Assembly: GCA_021186555.1 (NCBI GenBank)
Contig: JAJKFL010000002.1
Span: 9,065,001 to 9,129,000 of the forward strand
Reading direction: 5' to 3'
Source: Reticulitermes speratus
Lineage: Eukaryota; Arthropoda; Insecta; Blattodea; Rhinotermitidae
DNA: 64,000 bases
In this document: positions 13,010 through 24,282 of the stretch, in pieces
How the letters are laid out: each line of letters begins with the position of its first letter
Numbering within the stretch: the stretch's first letter is position 1
Program-made: the position numbers and the translations under genes
Notes under the pieces: model-generated
What the model saw: the letters and a program-made list of their open reading frames with translations, nothing else
Told to the model about the DNA's origin: nothing
Database searches by the model: none

Positions 13010-13262
13010 GCCGAGGATGACGTTCGAGCCTAAGAAGGACGAAGTAAAAGGAGATTGGAGAAAATTACATGATGAGGACCTTCATGATTTGTACTCCTCA
13101 CAATGTTATTAGTGTGATCGAATCAAGGATGATGAGATGGGTGGACAGCATGAGGAAAGTATGGAGATGAAACGAAATACAAGGTTTGGTGGAGAAACCA
13201 GAAGGATAGAGACCACGTGGAAGACCTAGGCGTAGATGGGAGGATACTAAAATGGATTTTAA
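13010..13262 (+). pseudogene. Non-LTR retrotransposon C-terminal remnant
   Basis: GAGCCTAAGAAGGACGAAGT, AAATTACATGATGAGGACCT, GATGAGATGGGTGGACAGC and GGTGGAGAAACCAGAAGG correspond to the PKRDEV, LHDEDLHDLYSS, MRWVD and GKPE blocks seen at 61,616. Stops and frame changes make it non-functional. Confidence 0.78.
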
Positions 13263-13287
13263 CAAGACGGGCAACGTACATATAACA

Positions 13288-13375
13288 CAGCGGTTCTTAA
13301 CCTTTTATGTGTCATGGACGCTTTTGAGTTTCTGGTGAAACCTACGGACCCCTTCTCGAAAAATTTATCGATGCA
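13288..13375. mobile_element. hAT-type terminus fragment
   Basis: CAGCGGTTCTTAACCTTTTA, then ACGGACCCCTTCTCG, is the usual start of many hAT MITEs. It directly follows a non-LTR 3' end and precedes a SINE-3 tail, so this stretch is a stack of partial insertions. Confidence 0.55.
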
Positions 13376-13407
13376 ATTTAACCTAAGGAAAGTGAAGGAG
13401 CGTGAAG

Positions 13408-13505
13408 TCAACCATTCATCTCCATCTAGTGCCGAGTGGAGGTATATCTCTACTCCCGTATACGCCTTCACGGCGTGGACAGGGAAAACTTTACCTTTTA
13501 CTTGA
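13408..13505 (+). mobile_element. SINE family 3, tail only
   Basis: CATCTCCATCTAGTGCCGAG, GTATACGCCTTCACGGCGTG and ACAGGGAAAACTTTACCTTT match the tail block of the copy at 22,578. Confidence 0.7.
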
Positions 13506-14147
13506 CACTCCGGTATATATCGCAGCTTTACAAGCTTGTTTACACCGTACGATACGACAGTGTTTTGAGAAGCTTGCCGAATCTGATTTTGCAATGAGGT
13601 ACGTTTTATCTTGTTGTTGGTGTTCAGCACTGCGGGTTCTAAGACCTGGGATTGGCCTCATGCTGTGCTGCTATAATGTAAGCTAATCCGTCACCATTGA
13701 CGCCTCCTCCCTTCTACGTACGCACCTCAGCCGACGTCGCCGTCATGCCGAAAGAAAATTAGCTGATGGCAGCAATTCCGAAAAATCCCTAGGTCAGCTA
13801 CTGTGTCAGCTATCCACCCTAGCCGAAAATATGTATAGGGGGCATGGAGATAACACTGTATGCACCTAGGCATCGACATTATACTCTAGCCGCATGCCCC
13901 GGGTAAGTCCCCGGTACCTATTGGGTATGAGGATGGGTGAACCCAAGGGCCAGTGTTGACGTGGAAAAGGTGAGAATTCTGTTCGTGTCGGGAGTCGAAC
14001 TCGGCCGTCCAGCCAATACCAGTCACTTTACTAACACAATAAGACTGCAAGCTTCGGCAGGTTATTCTGTAGCAAATGTCAAACGTAACCGGATGTCAAC
14101 CAACATGGAAGTGATGTAACTGTGAGCCACTTACTGTTACATATCCA

Positions 14148-14425
14148 AGGGTACGCGGTAGCGCAATATACTGTGCTACAAGCCGGAAGGTTGCGGGTTC
14201 GATTCCCGATGGTGTCATTGGACGGCACTATGGCACTGGGGTCGATTCAGCCTCTAACAGAAATGAGAACCAGTGGCATCTCCTGGGGGGGGGGGGGGGG
14301 TAAAGGCGGCCTATGCGTAGGGCTGACAACCTTGCCAACTTCATGTGCCAACTGTCTAAAAATTCCGGAAGCCTCAAACTCCTGGAACCCTAAGGGCCTG
14401 TCCAGTCCCCTATAGGGATTGCTTT
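14148..14425 (+). mobile_element. tRNA-derived SINE-like element
   Basis: GGTACGCGGTAGCGCAATAT and TTGCGGGTTCGATTCCCG form A- and B-box-like blocks. GGCACTATGGCACTGGGG and a G-run (14,286-14,300) follow. Only this copy is in the window, so the ends are uncertain. Confidence 0.65.
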
Positions 14426-14959
14426 ACCTATTACTGTTACATATGCAGATTAATTAGTTTTACATATGTGTCCTAAATTAGGAGTCTGGTAGGAGGCCCA
14501 AACGGCCAATACCAAAGCCCGCACTGGGCACGTACCTGTGCCACTCTAACAGTCTATTTCTGTAATCAGCACACTTTGAGAACACGACATGTATTTGGAG
14601 ACCTTTAGTAATTTGAAGCCTTTGCTTATTGTTGTTAGGGAGATGAATTGACGACGATGAGGAGGGCGGATCGTACAGCGCGCGTGAGACTGACAAACAT
14701 GAACAAAGTTTTGGTCGGAAAACGTCGATGGAAGAAACTAGGTTAGTGGTAATAGTACAGTCAGGCCTATACCGAGCTTCCTGTCTTGTCCTGTGAAGTG
14801 ACCGGTGTCATCGCCGATTAGTGGTCATATAAGCACCTCGCTCTCTGCTTCCAATGACTATGTCAATGCCTCGCTCGTCTCAGAATTCCAAAATGCTTTC
14901 TCGAACTGATCGAAGATCAAGAGAGCCAGGTTCATTTTCTCCAAACACTGCTAATTACG

Positions 14960-15470
14960 TGTGCAGGCATACCAATAATGGAAATGTTTAGAGAAACAGG
15001 CTGTACTTCCCATGGAACCGTGGAATGCAGTCCACAGGAAAGTGCAGTGCAGCTCAGCAGATCTTAACTTTGTTCTAACGTCCGTTATTATTGAGGAATT
15101 AACCTTTGAGAATGGAAAGTAATGATTTACTGAAAGATACAGTTCGTACCGAGCAGTAAACACTCTCCAACTCGGTTATAAAAACCAATCAACTAATGTA
15201 TAAGACGAAGAGTAATATTTTACTTAAAGATCCAGTTCGTACCGAGCAGTTAACACTCTCCAACTCGGTTATAAGAACCAGTCAGTTACAGTTGTATAGG
15301 AAAAAAGTCGCTGTTAGTTCCGAGATCCACAAAAAACACATAAGTGCAGTCTGTGGGCAGAATGCAGAACTCGTGAATGTTAAAACCTGGCGGTACACAC
15401 AGAAACCACTAGGCTTTAAAAGGTTGATGTACCAATAAACACATTTGCTTACGTACTTAATTAAAAATTC
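14960..15470 (-). pseudogene. Mobile-element ORF remnant with a tandem duplication
   Basis: The minus strand reads MCFLWISELTATFFLYN, then LVLITELESVNCSVRTGSLS, then again LVFITELESVYCSVRT. The repeat comes from a duplication of about 92 bp (15,124-15,195 and 15,216-15,290). The CFLWISE phrase recurs at 22,237-22,260. I recall such phrases from repetitive insect sequence but cannot name the element. No open frame spans it. Confidence 0.5.
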
Positions 15471-16428
15471 ATCCATACAAACATTTTAAGCCGTCTTGTT
15501 TCCCTGCACACGTGGTACATGTTTAATCGAACGTCTCTCAAAAAACACTGTGTAATGCGGTTAGTTTTGAAACTTCAGAACGCCGAAATGGGCTTACAGC
15601 ACCTAACAGTAAGAAACACAAGACAAAAATGAATATGCAGCAACAAAAGAAAATAGTTTTTATGTGCATGGAACATATTTTTATATTCAAATATCTGAAT
15701 ACATTTCAAAACCTTACGGAAAACTAAACGATATGTGCCAACCCACACGGACGTTTCGTTTGGAGGTGTCATTCTTTAGAAATTCAACAGGGCCATTCCC
15801 AAAAAAAAAAGGGGTGAGCCTGGTACCATCACGATCAACATGGGGCTGTCATATGAACATAAAACGGAGGTATTCACTAAACAAAGGTTTTGTAAGTAAA
15901 AAAAAAAGGCTATAAACATGGGTCAACAAATGTTGGCTGAACTCAGCAGTCAAACAAAAATTCCACTCGCCAGATATTTCTCTACAAGAGGAACTGCGCG
16001 GACTCGCGCAGTTTCAAAATTGCTCCGCGCCAGCCTGGTTACGTCACATAAGATACAAACACGAAGTACTGTCAATTATATTATACAGTATGTATATATG
16101 ATATAATTTACTGTTCAAACCGGAAGCGAGATTCAATATCAAGGAGTTAATTCAAGTTCCCTCCCCCCGTTTCAGCGTTGATTTTTCACTTGTCACGGAC
16201 GAACAGGCGACTGGGGTTGCTCGGCCCGGTACACAGCTCAGGTCGTGTTGCGCTTGTTACGTTAGGCGAATTGAATTAATTACGTTACGACTTACGCTGC
16301 ACTGCAGCACCGATTCCCATCACCACTGCCATATCAGTCACAACACTGGGGAAAGGGCAAATTATGTGGCACTATTGCAAACTATTACGTCACTATACGG
16401 GACGCAAACGGAATACTCTTAATATTAC
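15471..16428. other. No gene recognised
   Basis: AT-rich with several A runs near 15,800-15,910. It lies beyond the exon C stop in transcript direction, but no AATAAA on the minus strand supports a 3' UTR here. Confidence 0.5.
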
Positions 16429-16590
16429 CGTCTTCTGAGATGAGACACCGTCAAGTTTTTGATGCATATATACACCGACGTTTCGGAGGAGCCCGTTGTC
16501 CATCTTCCACCATGAAGATGGAGGCAGATCGTTATTCCGAAACATCTGTACCTATGTACCAAAGTTCATGGACTCCACAGCTCAGATGAC
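16429..16590. mobile_element. Foldback MITE of the TTCTGGGA family
   Basis: Arms contain ACACCGACGTTTCGGAGGAG and, inverted, TTCCGAAACATCTGTACC around CCATCTTCCACCATGAAGATGG. Related elements are at 21,680, 32,995, 50,515, 57,890 and 59,795. Confidence 0.7.
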
Positions 16591-16855
16591 AGCTTCACAG
16601 TCACTGCCAAGATAATATTAAATCGCAAAATATAACAGCTGTGGTAATACTGTAGAACATGAACTTGTGCATTAATGCACGTCGATAATGTCCGCGGACC
16701 ACTGGTTGAGGAACACTGATGTCATGACGTAAAATGTGCACTTTTAAAGACAGTTTCATGCGATGACATTTTCTGGGGCGATTAGCCATGTCGACAAGAA
16801 GAATTTGATGTTACGTAGACTGTTTTCATTATGACTGTGTCTCCGAACGAGCGAA

Positions 16856-17082
16856 CTACTGAGGTGGCGGCGGTGGCTGCTGGAACATGAGGGAGTACTT
16901 GTATCGGGAGCGCCCTGGACGCAGTCGCTCGCGCCGCTTCTCTGAGTGCACGGTTTTTATGTGTCTGCGCAGGTTGCTGTTGTTGCTGTAGATGCGGCGA
17001 CACAAGGGACAAGGCCGGGGAGCCTCCCAGGGCACACGTTCCACATCCAGCCCACCCGCGAACACACCGCCGCCAATCGCTA
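16856..17082 (-). CDS. Alternative terminal exon C: single C2H2 finger
   Basis: Begins with TA after a strong acceptor (TTGTTGTGTTGTTGCAG), giving a valine in the phase of common exon 5. It encodes 74 further residues: a Gly-rich lead (AIGGGVFAGG), the finger CPLCRRIYSNNSNLRRH with IKTVH, then a basic stretch EKRRERLRPGRSRYKY and a proline end before TAG (16,858-16,856). RPCPLCRRIYSNNSNLRRH is closely similar to finger 1 of exon A (RPCPICNRMYSNLSNLRQH), so the two exons probably arose by duplication. Only one finger is present, fewer than the usual pair. The base composition is more GC-rich than the surroundings. No AATAAA is visible in the 800 bases beyond the stop, so the 3' end of this form is unclear. 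Confidence 0.87.
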
Positions 17083-17377
17083 CTGCAACAACACAACAAG
17101 CGCCACCCAGGCATGAATAACCGCCCATAGGTGCCCTGCAGGGTTCCGATGAAACAAAACTGCTCCTCCAGAACCCTGTTCACGAGCTGCCAACTAACTT
17201 CAGGGTCTTCCTTGAATAGATGGCAGGTACTCGGTAAAAAAAAAAATCCCGGCTTTTTAAGCAACTCGAATGCTTACACAGACAAACATTGGACCCTATG
17301 CTGAGCCAGTAGAATCCACTCCACCCTTCCATACCCTATTTCTCTACAATAAACCCAATACTATTACTTAACCTTGC

Positions 17378-17625
17378 GGAGGAGTGCCAAGCCATCCTGA
17401 TTCGTACCCGTTATATCCTATGTTCAAATTCGGGTCAAGGACAGGCGATTAGGACAGCATTTTCGCGGTTACCCTCAGTCCCTCCCCGAAAATGCCGGGA
17501 TAGTAGGCCTAACTTTAAGCCTCGACCGCTCTCTTCCACATCATTCAAAAGTAACCCCTCGCTGATCGTCCTACTATCCACGCTATACACGCTGGGCACC
17601 TCAAAGGTTCGTTACAAATAAATAA
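17378..17625 (+). mobile_element. SINE family 4, copy 1
   Basis: GGAGGAGTGCCAAGCCATCC head, TTCAAATTCGGGTCAAGG (B-box-like), AATGCCGGGATAGTAGGCCT, then CGACCGCTCTCTTCCACATC and an A-rich end AAATAAATAAAT. Related pieces are at 9,690, 32,128 and 58,938. Confidence 0.65.
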
Positions 17626-17987
17626 ATCCCCACGAGATGTCCTTTCTGTGGATTTGATTACATTTAAGCAATCTCGCTATCAATGATGGCGCAGCATACG
17701 CCCTTGTGAAGTTCGGAGAGCGCCCACTATGCTCAGCACGTCCGTCGATTGCATACAAAACGTTTCTACAGCGGAGAAACGGGGGTTTTACGACGCTCAG
17801 GAATGACGAGCTGTATTACAGTTAATCGAATATGCATTGCCTCTGTGTGTTTTCCACAATAAAGCGCACACACAGGTTGGTTAGTCATGGTAACGACTAA
17901 AGACAAAAACGATAAACAAAAGTGACATAAGTCGATTTGAAATCCACGTACTCGAAAGTCGGAAGTGCTGCTGAAAGGCGAGACACG

Positions 17988-18201
17988 AGATCTGCGCTCT
18001 TCTGGGATATTACGTAGCGTAGAGTGGTAATTCTGTACCGACGTTTCGGGACAACCTATCGGTCCCATCTTCAAGGGTCAAGAAGTCCAAGTTTCTTCTT
18101 GGACTTCTTGACCCTTGAAGACGGGACCGATAGTTTGTCCCGAAACGTCGGTACAGAATTACCACTCTATGCTGCGTAATATCCCAGAAAAGCGTAGATC
18201 T
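17988..18201. mobile_element. Palindromic foldback element, arms about 100 bp, nearly no loop
   Basis: AGATCTGCGCTCTTCTGGGA at the left is matched by its complement at the right (TCCCAGAAAAGCGTAGATCT). The centre around 18,094 folds on AAGAAGTCCAAG/CTTGGACTTCTT. The arms carry CCGACGTTTCGGGACAA. It is the same family as the element at 3,011-3,940 with the middle lost. A few mismatches separate the arms. Confidence 0.88.
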
Positions 18202-18418
18202 TACCTATATTTTTACGCCAGCCGCGATGACAGGAATCTGGCTCCTACACGCGGGCTTGTCGAAACGTCATTTACCGCATATTTGTGTCACACGACAACA
18301 GGTTTGGCTGTCAGAAAGGAGCACATTTTCTTTCTAACCGCGCAGCTGTGTGGCCCCAAAAGCAATCCACATGAGATCATCATGAGAAAAAATATGTTTA
18401 TAGCCACTCACTCTATTG

Positions 18419-18553
18419 CAGGGGTGCATAAATCTTTAAAAAAAATCTAGGCGCCAGAAGAGTGAAATAAGTTTCATACTGAGGACCCACAGATATTAGG
18501 TGCCAACGTAAAACAATTTTGTCGACACCGCGCCCGGGATTTGTGCACCCCTG
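18419..18553. mobile_element. hAT-like MITE with 8-bp target-site duplication
   Basis: Termini CAGGGGTGCATAAATC and GATTTGTGCACCCCTG are near-perfect inverted repeats. Flanks CTCTATTG and CTCTACTG make an 8-bp duplication with one change. The interior (GTTTCATACTGAGGACCCAC) is shared with the copies at 9,828 and 36,522. Confidence 0.87.
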
Positions 18554-18741
18554 CTCTACTGACCGACAGAGGTGGTTGGCTGATTAACTGTCTGAGCGTT
18601 TAACTACGCTCTTCGAACTCGCAGGCTGTGCGGTGTGACATGGGAGGATGATTATGCATAATTAGCAAGAAAAAACGTGGAACGACTGCGTTTAAGAATA
18701 TCGACCAGAAGCGACTGAGAAGAACTACGAATAAAATCAAT

Positions 18742-18875
18742 AACCTTGATTTCAGGCTTCCGCCGCGATGCTGATGAAATCTGTGGTTTTCTGGGTTATT
18801 ACACGGCGTCGTGTGGTAATTGTTTACCTGCCACACGACGCCGTGTAATAACCCAGAAGACCACAGATTTCAAAA
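18742..18875. mobile_element. Truncated member of the same foldback family
   Basis: Arms 18,777-18,816 and 18,831-18,870 are perfect complements (AAATCTGTGGTTTTCTGGGT with one G:T-type difference aside) around a 14-base loop. The left flank CCTTGATTTCAGGCTTCCGC matches, inverted, the sequence following the element at 3,940-3,970, tying them to one family. Confidence 0.8.
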
Positions 18876-19585
18876 TCAATAAGGATAGCCGGTCCTTTTA
18901 GTGCGGCACCGTATTGGAATACAAGACGTCCAGCTTAAGAGGCGGCTGTGCTGTGGTTACAGCTGAACGGAGATTCACATCGACATGAAGATTTTGTTTC
19001 GCATTTCACACACCGCGTTCGTGGAAACGTTAACATTCGCTTCCTGTTTCAAACAAATGCACTGACTGTGTTTTATGTACATGCACGCCTATCAGCGTCG
19101 CCTGTTAGTGCGGCGACAAGTGTTACCAGTCAGTACGACGCCCACTGCAGTCAGATATTCATTATACTTCGATTGTTTTACGTTTGGTTTTTGGTCTGCG
19201 CGTGACGGGTAGGAAAATCGAGTAGTGGGGGAGGGGAAGAAAAACTGTAAGTTTAGCGTAGTTATATATCTGTAGGGAAATACTGTCACAGTTATTGACG
19301 CATAATTTTAAATGTGGCGCCGGGCTTGGTATCTTGCAGTTCACGTATTAGGGCGTCGTCTTAGAACAGCTGTTTTGATGTTTGCTCGTCTTTATACGCA
19401 CCTATAGTTAACTGTCTAACGCAACATTTAATATTACGTTCATACAGTTGTACACTCTCTTTTTATTAGGCTGTACACAGCCTGAAGATGGATTAACATA
19501 GCCGAAACATGTAGCTGATTGTGGATTTTAATAAATATTTGTTGTGTTAAACGGTTAATTATTGGTGTCTATACATAGGGCTTAC

Positions 19586-20130
19586 AGTAAAAACCTTTGA
19601 AGTTGGCCACCCTTGTAAATCGGCCACCTGTCATAGTTGTCCACACTTTTACGGAACCGGAAAATTCCTGTGATATATACGGTCATTACTCCATAACTTG
19701 GCCACCTGCGTATTTTGAATCTTTGCCACAGTTTCACATTTCGTACTACGCTTTCTGTGTAAGTTCAACTTCCCTGTGTTGACCGACCTCAAGAGTTGTA
19801 TAGTTTTCGTATCATACTGTACATGGGCCGAAATCCTCATTCGTTAGCAGAACTGCCTCTTGCCCAGTCAACCTCCATCCTTTCTCCACAAGTATGGACA
19901 AGAGACTGGAATTTTCTAGTGGCAAATGGTTACTGTATTTAAAGTCCCCTATTCATTGACAGTGCTATGTACCTACTTAACAGCTCGACCACCTGTCTCT
20001 ACACTCTGAACTATAGGCTACATTTGCACAAGTGATAGTGCACCGTTCAATTTTCGTAGTGTCACGTGATTTCCATAAGTTGGCCACCTGTATAAATGTG
20101 GCGACTTTGAATGGAGCCAAAAGTGGCCAA
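19586..20130. mobile_element. pogo-like non-autonomous element with TTGGCCACCTG repeats
   Basis: ACAGTAAAAACCTTTGAAGT at the left is a pogo/Tigger-type start. GTTGGCCACC or close variants recur at about 19,604, 19,619, 19,698, 19,990 and 20,080, and the right end has AAAGTGGCCAACATAG in the opposite sense. No transposase reading frame is visible. The ends are approximate. Confidence 0.6.
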
Positions 20131-20724
20131 CATAGATGTGTTTATATATACATATACACAAAGGTATGAGCCATATTAAATTAACAATTCGCTAGTATTG
20201 CCGCCGTATCGTAACGTACTGACTCGGAAAGTCTGTGGAAGTGGGTTCAATTAAATTTTGCAGCGATCTCATCGACTTCCACGAAATATGTTGGTTGTGT
20301 TTTGTAGGCTTTGAATTCTGAGCCGCTGAAATGAGCCTACATATTAAATATTATCCATCGTTTGTGTCCCGTGCTTTATATCCTTTAGTCTGATTTACAA
20401 AGCACTACAAAGCATACAAGCGCTGCCTCATTCGCGTGACATTACGTAATCCGTGTGTGTTAGACAAGTTTATGCTGATATTCGGCAAACATAACTGTTG
20501 TGAAAGAATGAAATATATATGAAGTTTTCACAGTGCTGTGCATCGATATTACTGTCTTCTGGGACGTGACGCCATGTAACTTATTAGATTAGACAGAAAG
20601 CCAGATAAAAGAAACCCAGAACAGTTTCTACAGTATAAACAAAAAAAGGACAGCGAGACTGAGGAAGACCTTGTAAAATATGAAACTACTATGTAAAGTC
20701 GTAATGGGGTGTGACTGTCTATAC

Positions 20725-20932
20725 CAGGGGTGTCCACAACACAGCTCGCGCACGTCACGTGTGTGGCTCGTGCCAAGATTCCTGTGACAAATAACAGAAA
20801 GCGCTGGCTGCGTTGTCTCGGGCAGTGAACAGTGTTGCTACCGTACGTCTCACTTATGATTAAAGACATGGCTGTTGCCTAACTTGCGTCCTCAAGTGCG
20901 GCTCCAGAAGCTCGTCTGGCTGGCCACCCCTA
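20725..20932. mobile_element. hAT-like MITE of another family
   Basis: CAGGGGTGTCCACAAC at the left and GCTGGCCACCCCTA at the right are short inverted termini. Flanks GTCTATAC and CTCTATAA share TCTATA, a decayed 8-bp duplication. The interior includes CACGTGTGTGGCTCGTGCC. Confidence 0.6.
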
Positions 20933-21564
20933 CTCTATAACATGAAGTGAAGAAGAGGATTAAAGACGACTTAAGACGAAAGGAATGGCACTACAGAAAT
21001 CAATGTCACTGCAAGTACTGCATTGTGAAGTTTTAAAATTCATAATTTTTGTTAGGGGCGGCCATTGTGGTTATTCGCCCCAGGCGCCTAGAAATGTAGC
21101 TACGTCACTGCGTAATACTGAACACACTGCATCATAAACGCACACATCCTGACTAAGTGAGCTGTATTTCAGCAGTCAGGACACGTCTGGAACCTACAGG
21201 CAGCATGCTCTCGAACATAAAGCTTCATCATGCATCACTGACTGCAGCCTAGAGATCATTGGAACTGAATTACATAGGTTCCATCATTCATGGTTGAACG
21301 AAAGTTAGAGATCATCGAAACTCAACTATACAAAGTTCCGTAATTCAAGGTTGAATGAAACGCAGAGATCAGCATTACCTGAATATATAAAGCTCTATCA
21401 TTCACGGCTGAGCACTGGACTGCAAGCCAGAGATCAGTGCGCGCCTATCCACAATATCTCAGCGTTCTCGATCTGCGCAAGATAGTGCTGCCTCTTTCTA
21501 AAGTAAAGAATTTTAAAGTTCCTATGCTTCATTATGCTCCATGGCCTTAATGCATATAGGGTGA

Positions 21565-21670
21565 CTGGCGTACAGCTCCACTCATTCTTAACATCGGCAC
21601 TAGATGGAGGTGAGTGGTCAGATTCAAGCCCTGGCCGTTTTACCCCTGGGAAAAGAGATCCCGGTACCCT
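21565..21670 (-). mobile_element. SINE family 3 fragment, minus strand
   Basis: CTCATTCTTAACATCGGCAC, TAGATGGAGGTGAGTGG and CGTTTTACCCCTGGGAAAAG are the complement of the tail block at 22,740-22,830. Confidence 0.7.
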
Positions 21671-21679
21671 TGTCGCAAG

Positions 21680-21855
21680 TCAATTACTATACTCCGGAAA
21701 GTGACGCAGTGTAGTCTGGTGGATATGCACCGACGTTTCAGAGAAATCAACTGCCTCAATTGAGCGTAGGTGACGGAGGTAGCAGGTTTCTCCGAAATGT
21801 CGGTACGTATCTCAAAATACAGGGCGTCACACGTCCCAAAAGACAACTCTTTCAC
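21680..21855. mobile_element. Foldback MITE of the TTCTGGGA family
   Basis: GTGTAGTCTGGTGGATATGC, CACCGACGTTTCAGAG, then TTTCTCCGAAATGTCGGTAC and GGGCGTCACACGTCCCAAAA are inverted blocks around CAACTGCCTC/GACGGAGGTAGC. Confidence 0.72.
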
Positions 21856-21999
21856 AGAGAACGCCGTCGGAACGCCAAATGTCACAGCACTACTGTAGTA
21901 TAAATACACTGCTATATGCTGTCAAGTTTGTAATGAGGCTTGGTAAATTTATTAGAAGAGAAAAGGTTATGCATGAGGGACGCTGTAGTCACAGATTAT

Positions 22000-22270
22000 A
22001 TCAGCGTTCATTTCTGTGCACCATCGGCAACTTTACCATTTCATGCTGTCGCAGATCAACACAAATGTCATCACTCGACCCCTTTTCACCCGCCCTTGTA
22101 CCCCAAACCACGTTTATCCCGTCGAAACCCGAAATCAAGATAACAGTTAAAAAAACAGTTCCTATGGCAAAGACAACACACTGCGTCTCCATTACGAAGT
22201 CCAACCGTTTAAGCTGTTCAGTGAATAAATCGCTGTTTATTCAGATAACCACAGGAAACACATTAAATCG
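22000..22270 (-). pseudogene. Mobile-element ORF remnant related to the one at 15 kb
   Basis: The minus strand has MCFLWLSE, a stop, then after a frame break MDFVMETQCVVFAIGTVF. The layout resembles the ELESVYCSVRT segment at 15.2 kb. A GT run lies at about 22,272-22,288. Assignment to a class is not possible from here. Confidence 0.4.
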
Positions 22271-22577
22271 TGTTGTGTGTGTGTGTGTGGGACAGGAGGC
22301 GTTACTTTTACGTAGGAGCAAGTGGCATATATATATAGTAACGGGTATAAAGTTTTAAGAACGCATCTGGACGGCTCTCTCACACTACACAAGAAATAAC
22401 AGCTATTGTACCAAGTTTTCAACCCTTTCTAACACTAGGTGCAGTAAACAGCTGTGCGTTTTCTAAGGGCCGAGCCCTTCCGCCTCTCACTTTGTACAGT
22501 ACAAACATAGTTAGCACGACCAACTGCCTTTATTTGCAACATCAAATTTAAAGCCTTCGTTTAAAAGTTGAAGCTTC

Positions 22578-22885
22578 ATGGCCTGGCCGTGCTGCCGTCG
22601 AGGTATAAAGCTTTGTACAAACTACACATTGAATAGGACAGTCCGGGATTCGAATCCCAGCAGGGGAGGAGATTTTTCTCTTCTCCAAATCGTCAGACCA
22701 GCTGTCGGGTCCACCCAGCATCCTATTCAATGGGTAGGTGGGGGAGGGGGGTCTTTTCCGGAGGTAAAGCGGCCGGGGCGTGATGTCCACTCACCTCCAT
22801 CTAGCCCCGAGGTTAAGAATGAGTGAAGCTATACATGTACGCCCCTATACGCCTTCATGGCGAGGACACGGACAAACTTAGCTTT
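22578..22885 (+). mobile_element. tRNA-derived SINE, family 3, longest copy
   Basis: Head ATGGCCTGGCCGTGCTGCCG, B box GGGATTCGAATCCC near 22,650, GATTTTTCTCTTCTCC, then a tail block CCTCCATCTAGCCCCGAGGT and CGCCTTCATGGCGAGGACA. The tail block recurs at 11,607, 13,408, 21,565 (minus), 4,800 (minus) and near 63,590. Confidence 0.82.
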
Positions 22886-23492
22886 TTTATAGCAGGCAGG
22901 GTAAGCCGGAAAGCATCAGTCAGTAGGACCACGTGGTTCATCTCGAAATGTTGCGATAACAGGAGGCGTGTCGTACCGGATTCCAACTCGATACCTTCAG
23001 AAAGGGATCAACACTCGTTACCTCTGACTCAACCTCCCCGGTAGAATTGACGGTAAAATATAGAAGTAAATTTAATAAAAAGTACAGTCTCAATTCATAG
23101 GGAATAACGACATAACGAGGCGTATCATACAGCAGTCGGACACACGTTTACATGAGTGTAACGTAGTGGGCCACTGCACTTTGTCTTGATTACAGAACTG
23201 AGAAAATCAAACACTGGCAGGGGGCAGTGCCACCGAACTACAAAGTATTTGCAGAGCACTGCACTGTGCACAGGCAAGCGGTAAAACAGAACTGCCAAGT
23301 GCAATACGCACGTGGGTGAAATGTTTAGTGCTAGGGGCACTGAACTACAAGAAGCAACGTCGTGGTACACACAGGTGCACATAACGCTGGGGAGTGGAAC
23401 ACCGAACTGCAAAGTACAACACTATAATATACACAGATTAACAAAAAAAAAATGTTGGGTCAGTGGCTGCACAGCGAATACATTCATGTCGT
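22886..23492. other. No gene recognised
   Basis: Past the candidate poly(A) site of exon B. GAACTACAAAGTATTTGCAG near 23,237 and GAACTGCAAAGTACAACAC near 23,403 hint at degenerate tandem units of 80-90 bp. Confidence 0.4.
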
Positions 23493-23498
23493 TTTATT
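23493..23498 (-). promoter_or_regulatory. Candidate polyadenylation signal for exon B
   Basis: AATAAA on the minus strand about 490 bases past the exon B stop. It would make a 3' UTR of ordinary length. Hexamer and position are the only evidence. Confidence 0.4.
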
Positions 23499-23986
23499 AA
23501 CGGATCTCATCATCTTATATTAAATTAACTAATAGCGTCATTAAATAACACATTAAATTATTCAACAAGAATTGAGTTGTTTAAATATGACAAGCATGCT
23601 AACACCATGAACAGACATATTACCTTTATGGTTCCATACTGGGAATGATGTTCACAGATTTAGAATATTCAGTCAGCTGCAGGTGTTGCAGAGTTAAGCC
23701 TACATTACACATCAGTTAGCACACACAATTCACAGTCAGCGTATCAACTGTGCTGCACTCAGCCCCTCATCGTCCCCGATAAAAGTCATTTAACATCCTC
23801 CTGTTTGGTTGCATTTACATCAAGAACATCATAACTATTTCCCATCTTCATTGATCTTCAGAACCTTGTCTCCAAAGGCATACGTTGGCAGGTGTATCTC
23901 CTCAGTGTCTCTCACACGTTCATCTGATGTGGACACAATGATTTAAATCCGTCGACTCACATTTCACTTGTTAAAATACCTCATTC

Positions 23987-24282
23987 TTAATGGTTAGTTT
24001 CAGAATTGTAATACTTGTTAGATCTTCTACCACGACTGCATGGTACTTTGTGGACTCGCACCAGGTGTTTCTGAAGGTATTCTGACGTCCTGAAGCGACC
24101 CTCACACATCCAGCATGGGATGTTACGTTCTTGATTACCGTGGATAGTGGCAACATGCTTCTTCCAGTTGCCCGAGTGACTGAGGATGCGAGGACAGTAA
24201 GGACACTGACGTGGGTAATGATAAGGGAGAGACAGAGCATTTAGGAAGGTCAACTCGGGGTCGTCTCCACCATCACCACCAC
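23987..24282 (-). CDS. Alternative terminal exon B: two C2H2 fingers
   Basis: Starts with GT after the acceptor GTGTTCACAG and completes a glycine codon in the phase left by common exon 5. It then encodes 97 residues: a GGDGGDDPELTFLNALSL lead, finger 1 CPYCPRILSHSGNWKKH followed by VATIH, finger 2 CWMCEGRFRTSEYLQKH followed by LVRVH, and a basic tail SRGRRSNKYYNSETNH ending at TAA (23,989-23,987). Both fingers have the C-x2-C-x12-H-x4-H spacing typical of this protein class. The two-finger layout with a short basic end resembles Lola and Broad isoforms. An AATAAA lies about 490 bases past the stop. A 61-bp minisatellite sits 0.7-1.3 kb upstream in transcript direction. Confidence 0.88.

Noticed and set aside
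16782-17264. 160-codon open frame on the minus strand overlapping exon C
   Set aside because: It runs in a different frame from the finger, crosses the clear splice acceptor at 17,083 and has no domain. It is a shadow of exon C and its GC-rich flank.
21879-22358. 159-codon open frame on the plus strand
   Set aside because: No domain is visible, and it lies opposite mobile-element remnants and a GT run.
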